A program made the position numbers and the translations under genes. A DNA stretch of 64,000 nucleotides, taken from positions 62,001 through 126,000 of the forward strand of contig NZ_AJLS01000055.1 in the NCBI RefSeq assembly GCF_000307875.1, given 5' to 3'. The stretch's first letter is position 1; each line of letters starts with the position of its first letter. Below the pieces are notes generated by a model. It saw nothing but the letters and a program-made list of their open reading frames with translations. It did no database searches and was not told the origin of the DNA. The stretch comes from Neobacillus bataviensis LMG 21833 (lineage in GTDB: Bacteria > Bacillota > Bacilli > Bacillales > Cytobacillaceae). Positions 24,976-32,679 of this stretch are shown piece by piece.

Positions 24976-27269
24976 GGCAGTACATCCTTATCAAGATTGG
25001 AAGGTTGTAAAAACGCATCAATTATTTTTAAGACATCCATTTTTGCCATTTCACCAACGGTGTCTGCTCCAATACACGAAGGACAGCCAGACTCACATTG
25101 GCAGCTATTAATCATTTTCCTTGTTTCAGCAAAAACCTCTGGCATCCCGCCATAAATTTTTTCACTTAAACCAATTCCTCCCGGATACCGATCATAAAAA
25201 AAGACAGAAGGCTTTTCATTATGATCTGCTTTTACTTGCGGGATGACATGAATATCCTGCGGGTCAGCCATCACGAATAATGGTGCAATATGATTTAACG
25301 CATGTGCCGTCCCAACAAGACCTTGCTCCAATCGTTCATGCCCCAATTCAGTTAGCGGCTTATTTAATGAAATCCATGCTGCATTCGTATGAAGCTCCTC
25401 TTCCGGGAGATGAATCGGGCCTGACCCGATATTTTCATGTGTTTCGAATTTAATCTTTTTAAAAATGGTTGCCATCGCCCTGACACTAACGTCCCCATAG
25501 CCGATCTCAGCTTCCACCATTGATTGAAGCTTGTCTTCCTCCAACACCTTTAATTGGACAGCTAAATTAGCATCGGTAAAATAGTCGACATCTACTTCCC
25601 TGACAAACGCCTTTTTCTCCTCCCAATCAAGTTTCTCTACCTGGAATTGCGTACCCTGATGTAAATAAATAGCTTCATCGTGGAGAAGCGTCATTGCGGA
25701 AAAGCGATCCATTTCGCCAATAACTTTTACATTCGCTACATCTGATTGATCAACAATAATGACATTTTCCTGTGAGGCAGATCGTAAGCTAATGTTATGT
25801 GCCGGAAAAGAATCATTCATCCAATACCATTTATCTCCATTACGGTAAAGAACCCGTTCCTCTGTTAAATACTCTAGCAATTCATCGGCCTCGACATTAC
25901 CAAACTGTTCTCCCAGCTTAAATGGGAGTTCATAGGCCGCACATTTCATGTGATCGATTAAAATAATGAGGTTATCGGGATTAATTCTTGCTGTTTCCGG
26001 ACTTTTATTAAAAAAGTAATCGGGGTTCTGAATGATATATTGATCGAGCGGGCTAGAACTCGCCACCATGATGACTAGTGCTTCTCCATGCCGTCTTCCT
26101 GCTCTCCCAGCTTGCTGCCAGGCACTGGAAATAGTCCCTGGATACCCTGTCATGATACAAACCTGCAGCTGGCCGATGTCGACACCTAATTCAAGGGCAT
26201 TCGTACTGACAACCCCATAGATGTCTCCTGAACGCAGACCCTTTTCAATTTTTCTTCTTTCAGTTGGCAGGTATCCACCGCGATATCCCATGATTGATTT
26301 TGCACCCAACTGATTTTTCACCAATTCCTGGAGATAAGTTAGTATAATTTCTACTCTTACCCTGCTTCTCGCAAAAATAATGGTTTGAATTTTATTTTTT
26401 AATAGTTCACCAGCAATTTTTCGAACCTCTAAGGTGGCACTCCTTCTTATATTCAATGGTTTATTGACGATTGGCGGATTATAGAAGAGAAAATGCTTCG
26501 TCCCACTTGGTGCACCGTTATTATCAATTAAACACATTTTTTCTTCCGTAAGAATTTCGGCGTGCTCCAATGGGTTTGCAATTGTTGCAGAGGTGCATAT
26601 AAACACAGGATTACTGCCGTAATAATGGCAAATCCGTTTTAGCCTTCTAATGACATTGGCTACATGGCTGCCAAACACGCCGCGGTAAGTATGGAGTTCA
26701 TCAATAACAACAAATTTAAGATTTTCAAACAACGATACCCATTTTGTATGGTGCGGCAGGATGGCCGAGTGGAGCATGTCAGGGTTTGTAATCACCACAT
26801 GCCCCGCCTGTCTTACCCTTTGCCGGATATTCGCTGGTGTATCCCCATCATACGTGTAGCTGTTAATCTCAACACCCGCAGCTTGTATGATTTCATTAAT
26901 TTCACTTTTTTGATCTTGGGCAAGTGCTTTAGTTGGAAACATATACAGCGCCCTTGATTCAGGGTTTGCAAGAATCGTTTGCAAGACTGGCAGATTATAG
27001 CAAAGAGTTTTTCCGGACGCCGTCGGAGTTACCGCAACAATACTATTCCCGTTGGTGATTTTCTCATATGCTGATTGTTGATGTGTATACAGCTTTTCAA
27101 TTCCCTTACTTTGCAGGGCTTTTATTAACACCGGATGTAAATCTTCTGGAAACGACATTTCCTCTGCCGGCTTTTCTTCAATAGTCTTCCAGGTGACAAT
27201 ATTCTCTTTAAATTGATCATTTATTTTTAAATCATTTAGTATTTCTTGCAGGCTCTTTTTTATTTTCAT
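24966..27269 (-). CDS. mrfA: MrfA (YprA) DExH helicase of mitomycin repair
   Basis: 767 residues: superfamily 2 helicase core with PTASGKTLCYN (Walker A), VVIDELHTYRG (DExH box), TSATIANP and QAGRAGRRHG (motif VI). The C-terminal DUF1998 region holds the zinc-binding cluster CQCESGCPSC. It is a 3'-5' helicase that exposes lesions for MrfB. Promoter-like sequence lies in the 200-base gap to the divergent regulator gene. AGGTGAGACC precedes the ATG. Confidence 0.94.
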   Translation of the reverse strand: MKIKKSLQEILNDLKINDQFKENIVTWKTIEEKPAEEMSFPEDLHPVLIKALQSKGIEKLYTHQQSAYEKITNGNSIVAVTPTASGKTLCYNLPVLQTILANPESRALYMFPTKALAQDQKSEINEIIQAAGVEINSYTYDGDTPANIRQRVRQAGHVVITNPDMLHSAILPHHTKWVSLFENLKFVVIDELHTYRGVFGSHVANVIRRLKRICHYYGSNPVFICTSATIANPLEHAEILTEEKMCLIDNNGAPSGTKHFLFYNPPIVNKPLNIRRSATLEVRKIAGELLKNKIQTIIFARSRVRVEIILTYLQELVKNQLGAKSIMGYRGGYLPTERRKIEKGLRSGDIYGVVSTNALELGVDIGQLQVCIMTGYPGTISSAWQQAGRAGRRHGEALVIMVASSSPLDQYIIQNPDYFFNKSPETARINPDNLIILIDHMKCAAYELPFKLGEQFGNVEADELLEYLTEERVLYRNGDKWYWMNDSFPAHNISLRSASQENVIIVDQSDVANVKVIGEMDRFSAMTLLHDEAIYLHQGTQFQVEKLDWEEKKAFVREVDVDYFTDANLAVQLKVLEEDKLQSMVEAEIGYGDVSVRAMATIFKKIKFETHENIGSGPIHLPEEELHTNAAWISLNKPLTELGHERLEQGLVGTAHALNHIAPLFVMADPQDIHVIPQVKADHNEKPSVFFYDRYPGGIGLSEKIYGGMPEVFAETRKMINSCQCESGCPSCIGADTVGEMAKMDVLKIIDAFLQPSNLDKDVLPCH

Positions 27270-27471
27270 GGTCTCACCTCATACCCTTATTTTACCGAAT
27301 GAACGTTCGTTGTTAAAGTATTATAAGAAATTTATTATCGTTATCCTGCTGGAACATTCCTCCAATCAAAAATGAAAACATTTCTTCTTTAAAAAAACAT
27401 GAAGGAATTTAAACATTTGCCGAATATTTGGTACAATAGATGGTAACTGAAAAGAAGTTGAAGGTGATAGA

Positions 27472-28170
27472 ATGAAAATAGAAGAAATCAAAAGGGTACT
27501 CGCTGTTTTTACTCTTTTTCGCGAATTAACTGATTTTGAATTAACGAAGGTCGCTGATATCGCAATTACGAGGGACTGGCAAAAACAAAGTCATGTTTTT
27601 CTTCAGGGTGATCCGCTTGAAAATGTTTACTTTGTTTTTGATGGTAAAATCAAAATCTATAAGAGTGACGTGAACGGGAAAGAACAAATTGTTGCTATGG
27701 CCAAAAAGGGTGAAATGTTCCCACATGTCGGATTTTTCAGAAAAGGAGAATACCCTGCCTATGCAGAGGTACTTGAGCCATCAACGCTTATTGCTGTTCC
27801 AATTTCAAAATTTGAATCAGTATTGATTGAAAATCCCGAGCTTTGTATCAAGGTATTTAAGGTGCTTGGTGAGAAAATAGTTGATTTGCAGGATAGACTT
27901 GAGGAACAAATTCTTAATAATACATACGAACAAATTGTCAAGCTTCTCATTAGACTTGCGCAAAATCATGGGATGGAGCAAGAAGATGGTACAATCCTAT
28001 TAAAGTCTGAATTCACTAACAAGGATCTTGCCAATATGATTGGAACTACACGGGAAACGATTAGCCGCACGTTAACAAAAATGAAAAAAGATGAGCTAAT
28101 CGAAGTAGATGAGACCGGAAATATGATTGTCGATGTCGAAATTCTTATGGAAGAAATAAACTTAATTTAA
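27472..28170 (+). CDS. Crp/Fnr-family transcription regulator (copy 2)
   Basis: 232 residues, clearly a paralogue of the protein at 15284: both have GEMFPHxGFFRKG, PELCIKxFKVLGEKIVDLQ and NTYEQI. The HTH is FTNKDLANMIGTTRETISRT, again predicting TGTGA recognition. No Fe-S cysteine cluster is present. It is monocistronic: a terminator follows within 10 bases. No target-type box is seen in its own 200-base upstream region. The partner signal is unknown; it may compete with copy 1 for the same sites. Confidence 0.85.
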   Translation: MKIEEIKRVLAVFTLFRELTDFELTKVADIAITRDWQKQSHVFLQGDPLENVYFVFDGKIKIYKSDVNGKEQIVAMAKKGEMFPHVGFFRKGEYPAYAEVLEPSTLIAVPISKFESVLIENPELCIKVFKVLGEKIVDLQDRLEEQILNNTYEQIVKLLIRLAQNHGMEQEDGTILLKSEFTNKDLANMIGTTRETISRTLTKMKKDELIEVDETGNMIVDVEILMEEINLI

Positions 28171-28179
28171 TGGTGAAAC

Positions 28180-28208
28180 ACCGCTGCTACGTTTGCAGCG
28201 GTTTTTTT
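28180..28208 (+). terminator. Terminator of the second Crp/Fnr gene
   Basis: ACCGCTGC-TACGTTT-GCAGCGGT, then TTTTTTC. Confidence 0.88.
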
Positions 28209-28297
28209 CGATTTATGTTTTGCGATAATTTGACGGCACCTACCTAGATTTTCCGCATATTATAGGAAGTAAAATATTGGAGAGAGAGGGAATGATT

Positions 28298-28780
28298 ATG
28301 TCATCCAAGCTTCCGAGTGATAAAAACAACCCAAAAAAGCCGATTCCTGAACCATTTCGTGAACTAGTAAAATCGATGAACGATTTTTTTACTGAAAAAC
28401 CAGTCCGTGGATTTTTACAATCCATTGATGACTTTTTCAAAACCCCATTTCCGGTTACTGCAGGTTTTCCGGTGGAAACAGTTGAAACAGGAAAGGAATA
28501 TATTATTTCAGCCGAGCTACCAGGTATAAAAAGAGAACAAATCCAGTTAAATATTACCGGAAACTATATAACAATTTCTGTTGAAAATAATGAGTTAGAA
28601 ACAGTGGAAAATGATCAATCACAAGTTTACCGTCGAAAATTTGTTCGACAACATTCGTCAAGAACGATATCCCTCCCACATGCAATTAATGAAAAAATGG
28701 TGAAAGCATCGTACCGAGATGGCTTATTACAAATTCGTATCCCACAAGAAAAAGGGAAGATTATTGAAATTGAAGAATAA
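28298..28780 (+). CDS. Hsp20/alpha-crystallin small heat-shock protein
   Basis: 160 residues. The alpha-crystallin domain runs from about residue 62 (VETGKEYIISAELPGIKREQ) to the C-terminus, with the family's AxxxDGxLxIxIP ending seen as ASYRDGLLQIRIP. The N-terminal 60 residues are proline-rich and variable. These proteins hold unfolding proteins in solution. ATG 28298 is chosen because AGAGAGGG is eight bases upstream; TTG 28277 would put that site inside the gene. No CIRCE or CtsR box is visible upstream. Confidence 0.88.
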   Translation: MSSKLPSDKNNPKKPIPEPFRELVKSMNDFFTEKPVRGFLQSIDDFFKTPFPVTAGFPVETVETGKEYIISAELPGIKREQIQLNITGNYITISVENNELETVENDQSQVYRRKFVRQHSSRTISLPHAINEKMVKASYRDGLLQIRIPQEKGKIIEIEE

Positions 28781-28808
28781 GCCATTAAAACTAGTAACTT
28801 GAAATGAG

Positions 28809-28836
28809 AAAAGACGGCTTATGAAAGCCGTCTTTT
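28809..28836. terminator. Bidirectional terminator between hsp20 and yppG
   Basis: AAAAGACGGCTT-ATGA-AAGCCGTCTTTT, a perfect 12-bp stem with A and T runs on each side. Confidence 0.9.
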
Positions 28837-29400
28837 CTATGTCGCTTTAAAGAATCCTCCAAAACCTTTGACAAGCGAGGAAACTTGGTTTACCGCATTC
28901 ACCATTGTCCCAGCTGTATTAACCATTTTATTAAAATCCACCGACCCGTCCTGTGATTTGAAGGAATTCATGATGGATTTCACACCGCCTGGTTGTTTCG
29001 GCAGCATGTTTTGTTTTGGATAGGGGTTCATCATTGGATACCCATTCATTGGCATAAAGGGCTGCTGTTGAACCATCTCCTCCTTCGGCTGTAGCGGGTT
29101 TTGAAAAAGAAACTGGGAATCCTTTTGAGAATACTGCTGATTCTGGTATGGTACATTTTGGGGCACGTATCCCGGTTGATAGTTTTGCGCAAATGGCTGC
29201 ATACCTTGCGGGTAGTATGGGTTTTGCGATTGTTGGAAGGCCATCCAATCATAATTTTGAGGCTGCGTTTGATATGGAATCGGTTGATTTCGATTAAAAA
29301 AATGTTGCTGGTTCCATTGTTGACTATTTGGAACTTGGTGCATCATTTGCCCCGAGTATCCATAATGAACGTATTGATTTGGTCTCTCTTTAGTTAACAT
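28837..29400 (-). CDS. yppG: YppG-like Gln/Tyr/Pro-rich protein, probable spore coat component
   Basis: 187 residues from ATG 29400, beginning MLTKERPNQYVHYG. The first 120 residues are low-complexity, rich in Q, N, P and Y. The C-terminal 50 residues (GGVKSIMNSFKSQDGSVDF, then a hydrophobic VNQVSSLVKGFGGFF) form the conserved YppG-like domain. GGAGGAG lies 10 bases upstream; the TTG at 29421 would include that site. The position among ypp genes supports the name. The function is unknown apart from a suspected coat role. Confidence 0.78.
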   Translation of the reverse strand: MLTKERPNQYVHYGYSGQMMHQVPNSQQWNQQHFFNRNQPIPYQTQPQNYDWMAFQQSQNPYYPQGMQPFAQNYQPGYVPQNVPYQNQQYSQKDSQFLFQNPLQPKEEMVQQQPFMPMNGYPMMNPYPKQNMLPKQPGGVKSIMNSFKSQDGSVDFNKMVNTAGTMVNAVNQVSSLVKGFGGFFKAT

Positions 29401-29587
29401 GGGCAAACATCTCCTCCACAAATATCTCTATTACAGATTATGAAGGTTCGAAATGAAAGGTGATTATTTTAAAACTTTTGTTAATGTCTAATTAAGAGAG
29501 ATTTTGTCTAAAGTTTAAATATTTTAAAAACTAGAAATCCTTTTATTTCGTGTTAGGATAAAGAAAATGATGAAGGAGGAGCTATTT

Positions 29588-29797
29588 ATGAACATTCGTG
29601 AATTAAAAGGCAAATTTATTCAAAGTCGGGATTACAACACAGATGACGTTAACACACTAATGGATTTTGCAAAGAAAGCGTATATTCACAACGAAATTAG
29701 TATCAAAGAATATCGCCTTCTTGTCCGCGAGCTTGAAAGCCAGGGCGCAGGATTACCTGAAATGGATAATGAAAACTCCCTCATCAAACATTCTTAA
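29588..29797 (+). CDS. yppF: YppF-family small protein
   Basis: 69 residues starting MNIRELKGKFIQSRDYNTDD, with YRLLVRELESQGA near the end. It matches B. subtilis YppF in size, gene position and composition. No domain of known function is visible; it is predicted soluble and helical. The ATG at 29588 has AAGGAGGAG six bases upstream, while the upstream ATG at 29567 has none. It is the only ypp gene in this cluster read rightward and ends in its own terminator. Confidence 0.75.
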   Translation: MNIRELKGKFIQSRDYNTDDVNTLMDFAKKAYIHNEISIKEYRLLVRELESQGAGLPEMDNENSLIKHS

Positions 29798-29807
29798 ATC
29801 ATCATTT

Positions 29808-29840
29808 AAAGAGATGCAAAAAAAAGCATCTCTTTTCTAT
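29808..29840 (+). terminator. yppF terminator
   Basis: AAAGAGATGC-(A)8-GCATCTCTTT followed by TCTATTTTATT. Confidence 0.8.
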
Positions 29841-29841
29841 T

Positions 29842-30204
29842 TTATTGCTTAATCTCTTTTACTACTTCTAAAAGAAAATATTCAACGGTACGTTGGGAAT
29901 TTAAGAACCTTGATTTACTAGTTTTCGAAAAAAAGGCTTGAATGGAAAGCTGTTCGATATGTTCTGAAGTCGTATCGATCTGCTTCAAATGCAGGTATTT
30001 ATGATTTGACCTGGAAAGCCATTCATTCATTACCTTTTTCCACTGATCATTAATAACACTTACTTCATTGGCAAATGGTTTAATGACATCCTCAAAATCA
30101 TGTGTAATTCCTTTCTCTCTTCCCTCTTGGTAATACTTTAAAAATAAACGGTTATACTCTAATAGTTTTTCCGTTAGGTAAAGAATTTCTTCAGACATTT
30201 TCAT
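29842..30204 (-). CDS. yppE: YppE-family protein (DUF1798)
   Basis: 120 residues from ATG 30204 (MKMSEEILYLTEKLLEYNRL). It is predicted all-helical, matching the four-helix YppE fold whose function is unknown. GGAAGGG lies five bases upstream; the longer frame from 30240 lacks a site. It is adjacent to yppD-like and yppF genes as in B. subtilis. Sequence conservation to the B. subtilis protein appears modest (for example KPFANEVSVINDQWKK). Confidence 0.72.
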   Translation of the reverse strand: MKMSEEILYLTEKLLEYNRLFLKYYQEGREKGITHDFEDVIKPFANEVSVINDQWKKVMNEWLSRSNHKYLHLKQIDTTSEHIEQLSIQAFFSKTSKSRFLNSQRTVEYFLLEVVKEIKQ

Positions 30205-30287
30205 ATTTCCCTTCCAAATCTCCAAAATAAAAAGTAGCAAAGGTTCATTATGCTACTCTCATTCAATACTATCATGTTTAGTTGTAA

Positions 30288-30542
30288 TTAAAAGCCTAAT
30301 TCTAGCTTTAATGGTTTAGGGATCTGGTTTAGGTTCGAATCAGGAAGGTCATTAGCTATTTTATATTCCATGTCAGACAGCATTTGGACAGGGACAGATA
30401 TTTTTTCTTGCTGCTCCCTGTTTAAATTAATACGATGGTCGGAGAAGGATGCCTCTAAAACTGACTCCAATTCCTCTAATTGATCGTATATTTCCGTAAG
30501 CATCGTAAGTAGTTTTTCCTTTTCGGACAATGGCTTATTCAT
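30288..30542 (-). CDS. yppD: YppD-like small hypothetical protein
   Basis: 84 residues from ATG 30542 (MNKPLSEKEKLLTMLTEIYD). GGGAGGG is placed just before; the longer frame starting at 30656 would run through the sspM promoter and is unlikely. The protein is acidic and helical with no known motif. Identification as YppD rests mainly on position between yppE and yppC and on size, so the symbol is tentative. Confidence 0.6.
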   Translation of the reverse strand: MNKPLSEKEKLLTMLTEIYDQLEELESVLEASFSDHRINLNREQQEKISVPVQMLSDMEYKIANDLPDSNLNQIPKPLKLELGF

Positions 30543-30651
30543 TATTAAAACCCTCCCATGCGATTTTCTATATGGTATTATTCTCCTTCTATCCTTGACA
30601 TCCTTCCCACTTGACAAAACTAGAAGAAGTTCGGCAAAGAAAGTGGCAATT

Positions 30652-30682
30652 TGCATATATTCCGTTAACTTTCGACAGAATA
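30652..30682 (+). promoter_or_regulatory. Sigma-G-like promoter of sspM
   Basis: TGCATA (30652-30657), 18-base spacer and CAGAATA (30676-30682) fit the forespore sigma-G/F pattern (TGnATA / CATnnTA-like). The ATG of sspM follows 18 bases later after GGAGGTG. This agrees with the known forespore expression of sspM. Confidence 0.5.
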
Positions 30683-30699
30683 GTATTGGAGGTGTTTTT

Positions 30700-30807
30700 A
30701 TGTCAAAAAAGAAAAATCAAACCAATAAACAAACACAATCTGAAACAGAAAAAAGAGTAGGCTATGGCGATAAAAAAATAGAAGGGCCAGACAGACCTTC
30801 AACATAG
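30700..30807 (+). CDS. sspM: Small acid-soluble spore protein M
   Basis: 35 residues, MSKKKNQTNKQTQSETEKRV at the start and ending GPDRPST, nearly the same ending (GPNRPST) as B. subtilis SspM. It is a minor SASP, highly polar and basic, made in the developing forespore and found in the spore core; it is not an alpha/beta-type DNA-binding SASP. GGAGGTG is ideally spaced. The gene is monocistronic, with a sigma-G-like promoter and a terminator at 30851. Confidence 0.9.
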   Translation: MSKKKNQTNKQTQSETEKRVGYGDKKIEGPDRPST

Positions 30808-30836
30808 AAAAGCGGAAGGCGCCCGGAGCTGGACAA
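30807..30836. repeat. Short deleted copy of the GC-rich repeat
   Basis: AGAAAAGCGGAAGGCGCC followed directly by CGGAGCTGGACA: both ends of the 446-569 element are joined with almost no middle. It begins at the last base of the sspM stop codon. Confidence 0.65.
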
Positions 30837-30850
30837 TATGAACTAGAATG

Positions 30851-30883
30851 AAAAAAGCAAGGATTCCCTTCCTTGCTTTTTTT
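30851..30883. terminator. Bidirectional terminator between sspM and yppC
   Basis: AAAAAAGCAAGGA-TTCCC-TTCCTTGCTTTTTT, a 13-bp stem serving both convergent genes. Confidence 0.92.
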
Positions 30884-31859
30884 ATTTCCATTTTTCCAAT
30901 TCCAATACCTTGTGAATCGAGAGCAATAACTGCAGCTGATTTGATTTCGTAAAGTACCAATCGGTCAGATGAATGGGGTGTCGGTGCCGTACGGGGTGAT
31001 GAAGCCACTTGGGAGAGACTCTTCGGTGTTTGCTCCAATCTTCATAGATGTGCTGATTATGCGCAATAACAGGGAAACTCGTCCGCAGCAACGGTGTATT
31101 ACGCTTGGTCTTTATTTTAAAATATTGTTCGTAATCATATCTTGAACCTGTATGAGGAGTCTTTTCAGCGAATTCTAGAAAATAAGGAAACAGTCTCGGA
31201 TGGAAAAGAATATTTGCCAGTCTTTTTCCTAAGTTAATCCTTTTAGAAAGAGATTTAAACCCGTTTGCACTAGCCCCATAAACTTCTCCTCCACATGTTG
31301 GAAATAGGACACTACTAAAATGAAGCCAGTCTTGAAAGGAAAAAATCATTGACCGAAATACCTTTTTCTTATAGACGGGATGTTCAATAACCGGAGTTTG
31401 GATGACATTTTGCTCATTAATAATTAATGCAGTTGTTAACCGTTTCCGGTCATTCTCCTTCCAATACCCATACCATTCTTTTTGGATAAATGCTGAAACA
31501 TTGAAATAAGGAAGTAAATGAAACATTGGCCGATTTATTTTCGTCGAATATTGGTAGAGCAATAACTGGGGGAAAACATCATGGAAAATAAGCCAATTGG
31601 CCCGCTCATATGTAAGGAATAGCTGTTTTCTCACCTTTACATCTAATAGTTGAGGGAAAATGGATCCTTCGAGGTCACACATATTCCATCCACCATTTCT
31701 AGAAACCATACTAGCTAGAAAGGACCATATAATATCTGGATTCTTTTTAAAAAAATGAAAGTAGGCGTTAGTTCTCGAGATATTATCGATATTCCTTTTT
31801 CCCGTTTCACTTCGAATTTGACGGATGATTGTTTGTTCCTGTATTGTAAGATGATTCAT
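30882..31859 (-). CDS. yppC: YppC-like protein (DUF2515)
   Basis: 325 residues from ATG 31859 (MNHLTIQEQTIIRQIRSETG). It has NISRTNAYFHFF near the N-terminus and W/F-rich segments (WSFLASMVSRNGGWNM). The whole length corresponds to the DUF2515 family of Bacillus, whose role is unknown. AGGAAG lies six bases before this ATG; the ATG at 31865 is too close. It is divergent from recU, as in B. subtilis. No membrane span or known catalytic motif is clear. Confidence 0.82.
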   Translation of the reverse strand: MNHLTIQEQTIIRQIRSETGKRNIDNISRTNAYFHFFKKNPDIIWSFLASMVSRNGGWNMCDLEGSIFPQLLDVKVRKQLFLTYERANWLIFHDVFPQLLLYQYSTKINRPMFHLLPYFNVSAFIQKEWYGYWKENDRKRLTTALIINEQNVIQTPVIEHPVYKKKVFRSMIFSFQDWLHFSSVLFPTCGGEVYGASANGFKSLSKRINLGKRLANILFHPRLFPYFLEFAEKTPHTGSRYDYEQYFKIKTKRNTPLLRTSFPVIAHNQHIYEDWSKHRRVSPKWLHHPVRHRHPIHLTDWYFTKSNQLQLLLSIHKVLELEKWK

Positions 31860-32049
31860 ATTCATCTTCCTTATATTTTTAGTAGAGTTTAAGCAAAAAT
31901 GATATTAAAATCATGTATGAAAAATGAATCATGCTTATATTTGATAATCACGGTACAATTATTATTAGCGTGTGTAAGTGAAAATTTTTTATACACCCCA
32001 ATCTTGCTAAGATTTGGTATGATAAAGAATAGCTTGAGAGGTGCTAATC

Positions 32050-32679
32050 ATGAATGTTAACTATCCTAATGGAAAAAAGTATAAACCGATACAGCTTGAT
32101 AATGATCTTTCCTTAAAAAAGAAGAAAAACGGTTCGTATAGTAATAGAGGGATGACACTTGAAGAAGATTTAAATGAGACAAATGAATATTATCGGGAAA
32201 GAAAAATTGCGGTTATACATAAAAAGCCAACACCTGTTCAGATTGTACAGGTAGATTACCCAAATCGAAGTGCGGCCGTGATTAAGGAAGCCTATTTTAA
32301 ATTAGCGTCAACGACTGACTATAATGGGGTATACAATGGAAAGTATATTGATTTTGAAGCAAAGGAAACACAAAACCCCACCTCTTTTCCGTTAAAAAAC
32401 TTCCATCAACACCAAGTAGAGCATATGGAAGAAGTGATGAATCAAGGAGGAGTATGCTTTGTTATTCTCCGGTTTTCAAGATTTGAGCAAGTTTATTTTC
32501 TTGAAGCAAAACACTTGTTGAACTATTGGAACAGAATGATGAATGGCGGAAGAAAATCGATTACAAAAGAAGAAATTGAACAAAATGGTCATCGCATTCC
32601 ACTTGGATTTCAACCAAGAATTGACTATATTAAAATAGTAGATACACTTGAGAAGGTTAGAAAGGAAGGAATTTCATAA
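32050..32679 (+). CDS. recU: Holliday junction resolvase RecU
   Basis: 209 residues. The nuclease core holds [34 protein letters not shown] (catalytic Asp, Glu and Lys) and [14 protein letters not shown]. RecU cuts four-way junctions and modulates RecA; it is also needed for chromosome segregation. ATG 32050 follows GAGAGGTG; GTG 32041 lies inside that site. The stop overlaps the ponA start (TAATG), the conserved recU-ponA coupling of Firmicutes. An extended -10 (TGGTATGAT) near 32016-32023 may be its promoter. Confidence 0.95.
   Translation: MNVNYPNGKKYKPIQLDNDLSLKKKKNGSYSNRGMTLEEDLNETNEYYRERKIAVIHKKPTPVQIVQVDYPNRSAAVIKEAYFKLASTTDYNGVYNGKYIDFEAKETQNPTSFPLKNFHQHQVEHMEEVMNQGGVCFVILRFSRFEQVYFLEAKHLLNYWNRMMNGGRKSITKEEIEQNGHRIPLGFQPRIDYIKIVDTLEKVRKEGIS

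Noticed and set aside
29101-29397. 98-codon plus-strand frame of Leu/Arg-rich sequence.
   Set aside because: It is antisense to the Gln/Pro-rich yppG gene; the composition follows from that bias.
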